Source: an uncultured Clostridia bacterium (GTDB lineage: Bacteria; Bacillota; Clostridia; Christensenellales; Pumilibacteraceae). From it: 35,515 nucleotides of DNA. How positions within the stretch are numbered: the first letter of the stretch is position 1; each line of letters starts with the position of its first letter. The stretch is taken from positions 1 to 35,515 of the forward strand of contig CAMUAL010000017.1 in the NCBI GenBank assembly GCA_947086925.1, given 5' to 3'. The notes below the pieces were generated by a model. It ran no database searches. It was not told the DNA's origin and was given only the letters and a program-made list of their open reading frames with translations. A program made the position numbers and the translations under genes. This document shows positions 1 through 7,238 of the stretch, in pieces.

Positions 1-146
1 CAACAACGGCAACAGCACGTTTTGATTCGGTTTACGCTATGTAATTTCAAACCGCAAATTTTACTGCGCAAACAAAAACGCGGCAATCACGTAAAAAGGA
101 TTGTCGCGTAATTTTAGTATGATATTCGAAATCACCGCGCACACCG

Positions 147-1844
147 CTACATTTGTTCGGGGGCTTTAATAAGCAATAAATCGAGTCCGCTTTTTAAAGT
201 CGCCTTTACGCAAGCCGTAAGTAAAAGCCGCGCCGAGGTGGTCTTTTTGTCGTCGGAGATTACGCGGCGGGCAATATAAAAGCGGTTAAAGCTTTGCGCC
301 AAATCAAGCAAATATCTTGCGATTAAACAAGGCTCGTACTTTTCGGCGGCGTCTTCTACAACAAAGTCGAAACGGTTTAACAAGGTTATTACGTCAATGC
401 TTTCGTCATCGGTCAAGAGTGAAAAATCAACCGACTTAACCGAGCTTTTTTTGTAACCGCCCTTTGCCAAAATCGACGCGCAACGGGCGTGAGTGTACTG
501 TAAGTACGGCGCGGTTTCGCCCTCGAACGACAATGCTTTGTCGTAAGAAAAAACCATGTCTTTTATGCGTGAAGTGGAAAGCGCGGAAAAAACAATCGCT
601 CCTACGCCCACAGATTCGGCTACATCCGATTTGTTTTCAAGGTCGGGATTCTTTTCGCGTATAATTTTCTCGGCTTTTTCAACCGCAGTAGCAAGCACGT
701 CTTTTAATAAAACCACGTTGCCTTTGCGAGTGGAAAGAGCCTCGCCGCCCTCTAAGCTTACCATGCCGAAAGGCACGTGTACGCAGTCATGCGCCCACTC
801 GCGTCCCATTTTTTCAAGCACCTTAAACACCTGCTTAAAGTGCAGATTCTGCTGATACGCAACAATATATAAGCACTTGAAAAAGTCATAGGTTTTGTGA
901 CGATATTCCGCGGCGGCAAGGTCGCGCGTGGCGTAAAGAGTTGCTCCGTCTTTTTTGAGTATAAGGCACGGCGGCATGCCGCAATCCTCCAAGCTTACAA
1001 CCTTTGCCCCCTCGCTTTCGGTGAGCAAGCCTTTTGCTTGCAACTCGTCGATTACGGGTTGCATTTTATCGTTGTAAAAGCTTTCGCCCGCATACGAGTC
1101 GAACTCTATTCCCAAGCGGTCGTAAATCTTCTTAACCTCGATAAGCGTTAATTTTTTGAACCACTCGAATATACGCACCGATTCGGAGTCGCCTTCTTCA
1201 ATCAATTTAAAGTAGTGTCTGCCTTCCTCGTCGAGCTCGGGATTTTTCTCCGCTTCGGAATGAAATTTTACGTATAGCTCCATAAGCGCGGTAACGCCGC
1301 GCTCGGCTATGTCGGCGTCGTTGCCCCAACGCTTGTAAGCCGAAACGAGTTTGCCGAACTGCGTGCCCCAATCGCCGAGGTGGTTTATTCCCACCGCTTT
1401 GTACCCGAGATAATTATAAATGCGGTACAATGAGCCGCCGATTGCGGTTGTAAGCAAATGCCCTATATGAAAAGGTTTGGCTATGTTTATCGACGAATAA
1501 TCGAGGCATACGGTTTTGCCGTTTGATTTTTTGTGCGCAAACATTTCGCCGCGCGCGGCAATCGCCGTAAGCCCGTTTTCAGCCAAATATTCGCGGTTGA
1601 GCTTAAAGTTGAGATAACCCGCCACCGATTCCACGCTTTCAACCTCGGGCGGCAGTTTTATTTCGGACTTCAATTTGTCGGCTATCGCCACGGGCGACAT
1701 GCGAAGCGCTTTCGAAAACTTAAAGCACGGCAAACAAAACTCTCCGTTTTCGCGCCGAGGCGGAACCGAAACGGATGCGTATATTTCTTCGCGGCTCACG
1801 CCGTCTATTTTTACTATTTCGGAAATCAGCTCTTTATAATCCAT
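147..1844 (-). CDS. argS: Arginyl-tRNA synthetase
   Basis: Class I aminoacyl-tRNA synthetase that charges tRNA-Arg with arginine in the cytoplasm. The 565-residue product has the family's usual length. The ATP-binding HIGH motif is at about residues 126-129 (context AKPFHIGHLL), and the KMSKS-equivalent loop reads LSTRKGNVVL. The C-terminal anticodon-binding helical domain ends in KAPEQM. An open frame extends 42 codons upstream, but I chose the ATG at 1844 because MDYKELISEI fits the usual N-terminal domain and GGGAAG precedes it, overlapping the stop of the gene upstream. The start lies 13 bases after the ychF stop, so the two genes are probably cotranscribed. Identity is sure from the signature motifs. 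Confidence 0.96.
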   Translation of the reverse strand: MDYKELISEIVKIDGVSREEIYASVSVPPRRENGEFCLPCFKFSKALRMSPVAIADKLKSEIKLPPEVESVESVAGYLNFKLNREYLAENGLTAIAARGEMFAHKKSNGKTVCLDYSSINIAKPFHIGHLLTTAIGGSLYRIYNYLGYKAVGINHLGDWGTQFGKLVSAYKRWGNDADIAERGVTALMELYVKFHSEAEKNPELDEEGRHYFKLIEEGDSESVRIFEWFKKLTLIEVKKIYDRLGIEFDSYAGESFYNDKMQPVIDELQAKGLLTESEGAKVVSLEDCGMPPCLILKKDGATLYATRDLAAAEYRHKTYDFFKCLYIVAYQQNLHFKQVFKVLEKMGREWAHDCVHVPFGMVSLEGGEALSTRKGNVVLLKDVLATAVEKAEKIIREKNPDLENKSDVAESVGVGAIVFSALSTSRIKDMVFSYDKALSFEGETAPYLQYTHARCASILAKGGYKKSSVKSVDFSLLTDDESIDVITLLNRFDFVVEDAAEKYEPCLIARYLLDLAQSFNRFYIARRVISDDKKTTSARLLLTACVKATLKSGLDLLLIKAPEQM

Positions 1845-1857
1845 GGTCGAAACTTCC

Positions 1858-2946
1858 CTACACGTTAAAGCGGAATAGCACAACGTCGCCGTCGCGCATA
1901 ACGTACTCTTTGCCCTCGCTGCGCACCTTGCCTTTTTCTTTCGCCTGATTGAAACCGCCGAGCGACACAAGGTCGTCGTACGATACTATTTCGGCGCGGA
2001 TAAAGCCTTTTTCGAAGTCGGTGTGAATTTTTCCCGCCGCCTGCGGCGCTTTCGTGCCCTGCTCGATAGTCCACGCGCGGACTTCTTTTTCGCCTGCGGT
2101 AAGATAGCTTATAAGTCCCAAAAGCGCGTATCCCGCCTTGATAACCCGGTCGAGTCCAGACTCGGTAAGTCCCAAATCGCGCGAGAGTTCTTCTCGGTCG
2201 GCGTCGTCGAGCGTGCTTAAATCTTCTTCCGCTTTTGCGCAGATTTCCACCGCTTGCGCCCCCTCGCTTTTTGCGAATTCGCGCACCTTGTCAACGTAAG
2301 CGTTGGCTTTGCCTATGTCGGCTTCGCTTATGTTGGCACAGTAAATAACCGGCTTGGACGTAAGCAAAAAGAAGTCGTGCATTATCTCTTTTTCTTCGTC
2401 GGAATAAGTAAGAGTGCGGGCGGTTTTACCGCTTTCCAAAACCGTCTTTATTTTTTTGAGCAGTGCCGCCTCGTCTACATATTTCTTTTCGCCGCACTTA
2501 ACGTACTTTTCGGCTTTGTCGAGCCGCTTCTGCACGGTTTCCAAATCGCTTAAAATAAGCTCCAAATTGATGGTTTCTATGTCGCGGATAGGGTCTACGC
2601 TGCCGTCGACGTGAATTACGTTACTGCCGCCGAAACAGCGCACAACGTGCACGATGGCGTCAACCTCGCGTATGTGCGAAAGAAACTTGTTTCCGAGTCC
2701 CTCGCCCTTAGACGCACCCTTTACAAGTCCCGCAATATCCACAAATTCCAAAACCGCAGGCGTTATCTTTTTTGTGTTGTAAAGTTTTCCCAAAACGTCA
2801 AGACGGCTGTCGGGAACGGGCACCACGCCCACGTTCGGTTCTATTGTGCAAAACGGATAATTCGCGCACTCCGCCCCCGCCTTTGTGATTGCGTTAAACA
2901 GCGTGCTTTTGCCCACGTTGGGCAATCCGACTACTCCTAATTTCAT
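1858..2946 (-). CDS. ychF: Redox-regulated/ribosome-associated ATPase YchF (Obg family, OLA1 type)
   Basis: Obg-family P-loop ATPase, known in the family to bind ribosomes and take part in stress responses. The 362-residue product matches the usual length of about 363. The P-loop is GLPNVGKST at residues 7-15, switch and G3 elements follow in FVDIAGLVKGASKGEGLGNK, and the C-terminal TGS-like domain ends in GDVVLFRFNV. The ATG at 2946 was chosen over a longer frame because MKLGVVGLPNVGKST is the family's normal N-terminus and AGGAAAG lies just upstream. It is the first gene of a ychF-argS unit with a plausible promoter at 3023-3051. The name is secure; the cellular role is from family knowledge. 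Confidence 0.96.
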   Translation of the reverse strand: MKLGVVGLPNVGKSTLFNAITKAGAECANYPFCTIEPNVGVVPVPDSRLDVLGKLYNTKKITPAVLEFVDIAGLVKGASKGEGLGNKFLSHIREVDAIVHVVRCFGGSNVIHVDGSVDPIRDIETINLELILSDLETVQKRLDKAEKYVKCGEKKYVDEAALLKKIKTVLESGKTARTLTYSDEEKEIMHDFFLLTSKPVIYCANISEADIGKANAYVDKVREFAKSEGAQAVEICAKAEEDLSTLDDADREELSRDLGLTESGLDRVIKAGYALLGLISYLTAGEKEVRAWTIEQGTKAPQAAGKIHTDFEKGFIRAEIVSYDDLVSLGGFNQAKEKGKVRSEGKEYVMRDGDVVLFRFNV

Positions 2947-3022
2947 GTTGACTTTCCTTTCGTTATAATCGTTGGATTTTCCGCACTTTGCGCGTAACCG
3001 CATAAAGTGCTTACTTTAATTA

Positions 3023-3051
3023 AGTATACAACAATTTGTCGCAAAGCGCAA
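3023..3051 (-). promoter_or_regulatory. Candidate sigma-A promoter for ychF-argS
   Basis: On the minus strand the -10 is TATACT (3023-3028) and the -35 is TTGCGC (3046-3051), 17 bases apart. The -10 matches the consensus at five of six positions, but the -35 only in its TTG. It sits just after a terminator and about 80 bases before the ychF start, where a promoter is expected. Confidence 0.45.
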
Positions 3052-3090
3052 CAAAAAAAGCCCGCATTTCGCTTTTACGCCTATGCGGAC
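3052..3090 (-). terminator. Intrinsic terminator after the secreted hypothetical gene
   Basis: Read on the minus strand, CCGCAT (3083-3088) pairs with ATGCGG (3062-3067) and is followed by GC and a run of seven T. It lies about 30 bases past the stop of the 3120-3557 gene and separates it from ychF. Confidence 0.7.
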
Positions 3091-3119
3091 CCTTTTACGA
3101 TTTTTCCATTCGGTACGAT

Positions 3120-3557
3120 TTACTTTTGATAATCGTAGGTTATTTCGGTTACCCACGAGCCGACTATTTTTTTAAGCTCGTGATTGTATTTTTCTTGTAA
3201 AGCGTAATATTCGTTCCATTTTTCGCCGATTTCGCTCTGCATGCGGTCAAGCGAAGCTTTAAGCTCGAACATATAGGAGAATTTCTCGTCGAGCGCGGCT
3301 TTAAGCTCGGCGTAGCGGTCATCCGCCGATTTTCCGCCGAACGACATATCTGCGTCTATCATATAATCGCCGTCGGCGGATTCGGTGCGCGATGCGATTC
3401 CTTTAAGATTTTCGCTCTCACCGTGATTGTGCCGAGGCAATACCTTTACTATTACCGTACCGTCTGCGGCAAGAGGCGGACACACTTTGTGCTTCTGTCC
3501 TTGCGCAGGTATAACGGCAGTAAATGCCATCAATGCGGTTGCAACTGTTTTAATCAT
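3120..3557 (-). CDS. Small secreted or lipid-free exported protein, unknown family
   Basis: I do not recognise this 145-residue protein. The N-terminus MIKTVATALMAFTAVIPAQG looks like a signal peptide with cleavage near AQG|Q, so the mature protein of about 125 residues would be exported. A stretch rich in charged residues around 85-135 has heptad-like spacing of Leu, Met and Tyr and is probably a helical or coiled-coil segment. The ATG at 3557 is preceded by AAGGACGG. It follows rnr by about 70 bases and is closed by a terminator at 3052-3090. Many clostridial genomes have smpB after rnr; this gene takes that position here. The coding call is good (start, ribosome site, signal peptide), the function unknown. 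Confidence 0.7.
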   Translation of the reverse strand: MIKTVATALMAFTAVIPAQGQKHKVCPPLAADGTVIVKVLPRHNHGESENLKGIASRTESADGDYMIDADMSFGGKSADDRYAELKAALDEKFSYMFELKASLDRMQSEIGEKWNEYYALQEKYNHELKKIVGSWVTEITYDYQK

Positions 3558-3628
3558 AAAAATACCGTCCTTTTAAAATATTCGGCAATTTTTTTTGCCA
3601 AGAATAGTATTTTTATCTTTTCCTTATT

Positions 3629-5680
3629 TTATGCAAGAATAAACGACACTCTGTCGCCAACTACTTTTTCGACCTCTATTTTAAGCGAATCCCCGAGCTT
3701 AAAGGTGTGTTCGCTGCTGTCGAGCCTAAACAAATCGGGATTGAATACATATCCTTCGCCCGGCAGATTCTCGGTTCGTATAAGCCCCTCTACGGTGTTG
3801 GGAAGTTCTACGAAAATTCCCCATTCGGTTACGCCCGACACGACTCCTTCGTACCGTTCGCCTATTTTGCCGCGCATGAAATCGGCTTTTTTAAGGTCGT
3901 CGACCTTACGTTCGGCGGCTTCGGCAAGTTTTTCGCGTTCGGAGCTGTTGCGGCTTACCTCCGCAACTATCGGCACGTATTTTTTGAACGCCTTTTCTCC
4001 GTTACGGATATAATCCTTTATTATGCGGTGAATCATAAGGTCGGGATAGCGGCGTATGGGTGAAGTAAAGTGGCAGTAATACGGCGCGGCAAGTCCGAAG
4101 TGTCCCACGTTGTTAGGCTCATACGTTGCCTTACTCATACTTCTAAGCGCAACGCGGTTTACCACGCCCGAAACCTTATCGTCGAGCGAGGACAAAAAGC
4201 GGGCAAAATCGATGCTTTTGGGCTCGTTCACGTTGCCGCGGAAAGTGAGTCCCAACGCCGAAACGAAACCTATTAAAGTCTGAATCTTTTCGGAAGGCGG
4301 AACTGCGTGAGCGCGGTAAACAAAAGGGGCTTTCAGATTTTCGAAATGTTCCGCAACCGTTTCGTTGCACGCAAGCATGAACTCCTCGATAATCTTATGC
4401 GACACAAGCTGTTCGTACTTAATTACGTCTGTCGTGTGTCCGTTTTCGTCGATAACGACTTTACACTCGGGAATATCGAACTCTATGTTTCCGCGCGCGG
4501 TACGCTTGTTTCTGAGCAGCTCGGAAAGAAGCTTCATTTCTTTAAGCATGGGAACGAGAAAGTCGTATTTTTTATTAAGCTCGGCGTCGCCCTCCAAAAT
4601 AGCCGCCACGTTTGAATACGTCATGCGTGCGCGCGAGCGAATCACTCCCTCGCGGATTTTGTGTCGCACTATGTTGCCGAGATTATCTATATACATGATT
4701 ACCGAAAGCGTAAGTCTGTCCTCGCCCTCGTTGAGAGAGCAGATTCCGCAACTGAGTTTTTCGGGCAGCATTGGAAGCACGCGGTCGGGAAAATATACGC
4801 TTGTGCCGCGTGCATACGCCTCGGCGTCGAGCTTAGTGCCGCTTTTAACGTATTCGGCAACGTCGGCTATATGCACTCCCAAACGCCATAAACCGTCTTT
4901 ACCTCGACTTACCGTTACCGCATCGTCGAAATCTCGACTGTCGTCGCCGTCGATTGTTATTATACATTCGTTTCGGTAGTCCTTGCGCCCCGCCGCCATA
5001 CCTTCGGCTACGCTGTCGGGAAGCGCCGCTGCCTCGCGCATTACGCCCGCGGGGAAATCCTCATGCAAATCGTACGAGCGGATTATGCTGAGCACGTCAA
5101 CGCCGCACTCGTCGGGATACCCGAGTATTTCGATTATTTCGCCGTCGGGTCGGCGGGATAACGGATAGCCCGTTATTTTCACCACTACCTTCTCGCCGTC
5201 GCGCGCGCTCATGGAACGCTCGTTCTTTACGAATATATCGCTTCCGAGACGAGGATTATCCGCAACTACTATGCCGAAGCCACACTCGCGCTTGTATGTG
5301 CCCACAACGGTCGAATTTGCACGCTCGACTATTTCGACCACACGAGCCTCGCCCGCGCCGCGATTGTTGCCCGTGCGCTCGGCTATAACTCTGTCGCCGC
5401 CGAGAGCGGTGTTCATGTCGCGTGCGGGAATAAATAAATCTTCGCCGCCGTCGTCGCGCACCAAAAATCCGAATCCCTTACTGCTTGCGTCTATTTTACC
5501 GCAAAAACGCTCGACTGCGGATGCGGTAGGGTTCGCGGTTTTTTGCGCCTGCTTTTGCACGGATTTTTGCAACGGATTTTTCTTGCCGCATGCAGTCTTT
5601 TTCTTGTAATCGGCGGGTTTGCTACCCGTCGCTTTTTTCTTGCCGCCCTTGTAGGCGCGGCTTTGCTTTGTCTTACTCAT
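3629..5680 (-). CDS. rnr: Ribonuclease R (3'-5' exoribonuclease)
   Basis: RNB-family exoribonuclease that degrades structured RNA from the 3' end. The 683-residue product has a lysine-rich tail at the N-terminus (about residues 1-50), two OB cold-shock-like domains, the RNB catalytic domain with the metal-binding run IDGDDSRDFDDAV and the segment SVYFPDRVLPMLPEKLSCGI, then a C-terminal S1 domain (YEGVVSGVTEWGIFVELPNT). The frame is open 32 codons further up, but the ATG at 5680 gives MSKTKQSRAYKGG with GGAG upstream, so I chose it. secG lies upstream, and a strong terminator hairpin at 5702-5730 separates the two. Expression must rely on read-through or a promoter I do not see. Identification is secure. 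Confidence 0.95.
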   Translation of the reverse strand: MSKTKQSRAYKGGKKKATGSKPADYKKKTACGKKNPLQKSVQKQAQKTANPTASAVERFCGKIDASSKGFGFLVRDDGGEDLFIPARDMNTALGGDRVIAERTGNNRGAGEARVVEIVERANSTVVGTYKRECGFGIVVADNPRLGSDIFVKNERSMSARDGEKVVVKITGYPLSRRPDGEIIEILGYPDECGVDVLSIIRSYDLHEDFPAGVMREAAALPDSVAEGMAAGRKDYRNECIITIDGDDSRDFDDAVTVSRGKDGLWRLGVHIADVAEYVKSGTKLDAEAYARGTSVYFPDRVLPMLPEKLSCGICSLNEGEDRLTLSVIMYIDNLGNIVRHKIREGVIRSRARMTYSNVAAILEGDAELNKKYDFLVPMLKEMKLLSELLRNKRTARGNIEFDIPECKVVIDENGHTTDVIKYEQLVSHKIIEEFMLACNETVAEHFENLKAPFVYRAHAVPPSEKIQTLIGFVSALGLTFRGNVNEPKSIDFARFLSSLDDKVSGVVNRVALRSMSKATYEPNNVGHFGLAAPYYCHFTSPIRRYPDLMIHRIIKDYIRNGEKAFKKYVPIVAEVSRNSSEREKLAEAAERKVDDLKKADFMRGKIGERYEGVVSGVTEWGIFVELPNTVEGLIRTENLPGEGYVFNPDLFRLDSSEHTFKLGDSLKIEVEKVVGDRVSFILA

Positions 5681-5701
5681 AAATATATATGCTCCGTCAA
5701 A

Positions 5702-5730
5702 TAAAAAGAGCGGGATTACTTGCCCGCTCT
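5702..5730 (-). terminator. Intrinsic terminator between secG and rnr
   Basis: A perfect 8-base-pair stem, AGAGCGGG/CCCGCTCT (5723-5730 with 5707-5714 on the minus strand), has an 8-base loop and is followed by five T and then ATTT. It lies 24 bases after the secG stop and only 22 bases before the rnr start. Confidence 0.85.
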
Positions 5731-5753
5731 GTGATTGTGATTTTGTAAACGGC

Positions 5754-6068
5754 TTACTGACCGATGAATACGGCAACCGTTATGAAAAACAGAAGTGATA
5801 CGGCAAACAAGCAAATGCCGAACACTATGGTGAGCCGCTTCATGATACCTTCAAGCGAACGCCCTTTGTTTTTGGAATAGAAAGTGTCGGATACCTGACC
5901 CGAAATCGCGCCCATACCGTCGCCGCTCGCGGGTTGGAAAAGCACGACTATTATCATTGCAAGCGCAAATACAACCATGAGAATCAAGAGTACCAAACGT
6001 ATATAAGGAAACGACGTCGTCACCCAATTAGGAAGCGTACTGCTTGCCAAAAGAAAATTGTTCTTCAT
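5754..6068 (-). CDS. secG: Preprotein translocase subunit SecG
   Basis: Small membrane subunit of the SecYEG protein-export channel. The 104-residue product has two membrane segments (about residues 24-45 and 82-102) linked by the SecG-type loop LFQPASGDGMGAISGQ, which corresponds to the family's Q-x-(S/G)-G-x-G-x-x-x-G signature. The ATG at 6068 follows GAGGTG at good spacing. An extended -10 promoter lies at 6099-6128 and a strong terminator follows at 5702-5730, so the gene can be its own transcript. The secG-rnr neighbourhood is typical of Bacillota. Confidence 0.92.
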   Translation of the reverse strand: MKNNFLLASSTLPNWVTTSFPYIRLVLLILMVVFALAMIIVVLFQPASGDGMGAISGQVSDTFYSKNKGRSLEGIMKRLTIVFGICLFAVSLLFFITVAVFIGQ

Positions 6069-6098
6069 TATTACACCTCGGTAAATTGTTACCGTAAT

Positions 6099-6128
6099 AT
6101 TATATCATAAACGATTACCGATACGCAA
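6099..6128 (-). promoter_or_regulatory. Extended -10 promoter for secG
   Basis: On the minus strand a perfect TATAAT (6099-6104) is preceded by TGA, giving a TGnTATAAT extended -10. A weak -35, TTGCGT (6123-6128), is 18 bases upstream. The secG start is about 30 bases downstream. Confidence 0.65.
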
Positions 6129-6179
6129 GCGTTTTAAACACGTTTTTCGGCTTGATTTATCTTCGACATAATCGCACGC

Positions 6180-7205
6180 TCAGCCGAGCTTTACTTTACG
6201 GCACAGAATACCGTAGCCTACGTTCATTACAAATGAGCGGAGCTTCCACGGCAAATAATTTACGGAAGTTGCGTAAGAATTGCTTCTGAGCTTTCGGTAC
6301 AGCTTTTTGTCGCGCGCTTTTATGTAAAGCCAAAGCTCTTTAAGCTCTTTTCTCCGCTCGGGCGAATCCTCTGCGCAAGTAAAGAATATCGTGTTCATCA
6401 TAATAACCTCTAAGGCATGCCACATGTACTTACGAAGTCCCTTTTCCATGTTCTTTATGTCTTTGAGAGTATACGCGTCTATCATTTCGCGCATTACGCG
6501 CACTTGCTGAGCATAGCGTTTTACAAAGTTCTTACGGTTTACGGATTGGTCGTCGCGCCCTATAAAATAATGATACAAATCCACGTCCAAATAATAAACG
6601 GTGCGTATATGCGGCAAAGGCTTGTACGCAAAAATATTGTCAACATAAAAAGTATGCTCGGGAAGCACGGTGTTGCTTTCAAGCAGTTTTTCGCGCTTGT
6701 ATAAAAGCGCGTGCATTAAAAGCATATGAGAAAGGCGGAATTTTTTCATATGCCTCCACCCCGTAAGCTTGCGCACCGGCAGTTTGCTTTCATACGACGA
6801 AACGTGCTGTGTATTATCGAGGGCATGGTCGTAAATAAAGTTTGTAATATACAGGTCGGGCAACGCGTCCGCCGCCAAATGCTCTTTTACGGTTTTTATA
6901 AGTTCCGTAAGCGCGTCCGCACCGAGCCAATCGTCGGAATCTACGACTTTGTAATACAGTCCCGTCGCATTTTTGAGTCCCGCGTTTACACCCGACCCGT
7001 GGCCGCCGTTTTCTTTATCGATAACGTGCACGATTTCAGGGTATTTTTCACGGTATTCGTTGGCAATATCGAGCGTCGAATCGGCAGAACCGTCGTTTAC
7101 TATTATAATCTCTACATCGTCACCGCCTATAAGTAAACTTTCTATACACTTGCGCATATAGTTTTGAGAGTTATAACACGGTACCGCAAAACTTATAAGT
7201 TTCAT
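6180..7205 (-). CDS. Family 2 glycosyltransferase (GT-A fold)
   Basis: Probable inverting glycosyltransferase using a nucleotide sugar. The N-terminus has the GT2 start FAVPCYNSQNYMRKCIESLL, the nucleotide-binding EIIIVNDGSADST, and the metal-binding DXD element in KVVDSDDW at about residues 85-92. The C-terminal half (about 150-341) is basic and aromatic without a clear membrane helix. The ATG at 7205 is preceded by AAAGGAAAAG. It starts 33 bases after the stop of the GH3 gene and probably shares its transcript from 9812-9840. Donor and acceptor cannot be read from sequence. Confidence 0.85.
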   Translation of the reverse strand: MKLISFAVPCYNSQNYMRKCIESLLIGGDDVEIIIVNDGSADSTLDIANEYREKYPEIVHVIDKENGGHGSGVNAGLKNATGLYYKVVDSDDWLGADALTELIKTVKEHLAADALPDLYITNFIYDHALDNTQHVSSYESKLPVRKLTGWRHMKKFRLSHMLLMHALLYKREKLLESNTVLPEHTFYVDNIFAYKPLPHIRTVYYLDVDLYHYFIGRDDQSVNRKNFVKRYAQQVRVMREMIDAYTLKDIKNMEKGLRKYMWHALEVIMMNTIFFTCAEDSPERRKELKELWLYIKARDKKLYRKLRSNSYATSVNYLPWKLRSFVMNVGYGILCRKVKLG

Positions 7206-7238
7206 ATCTTTTCCTTTTGTGAGTTCATGAGAATCGGA

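Noticed and set aside
61..144. A 27-codon frame (GTG start, minus strand) just after argS
   Set aside because: No ribosome site, no recognisable motif, and too short to support. I see no gene in 1-146.
3570..3605. TTGGCAAAAAAAATTGCC inverted repeat between rnr and the secreted protein gene
   Set aside because: Only a weak AT-rich stem with no T run; not a credible terminator.
4365..4979. A 204-codon plus-strand frame inside rnr
   Set aside because: Antisense shadow of the RNB domain; serine/arginine-rich low-information product.
3000..6200. tmRNA (ssrA) or smpB beside secG-rnr
   Set aside because: No SmpB-like frame was seen; the space after rnr is taken by the secreted protein and a terminator.
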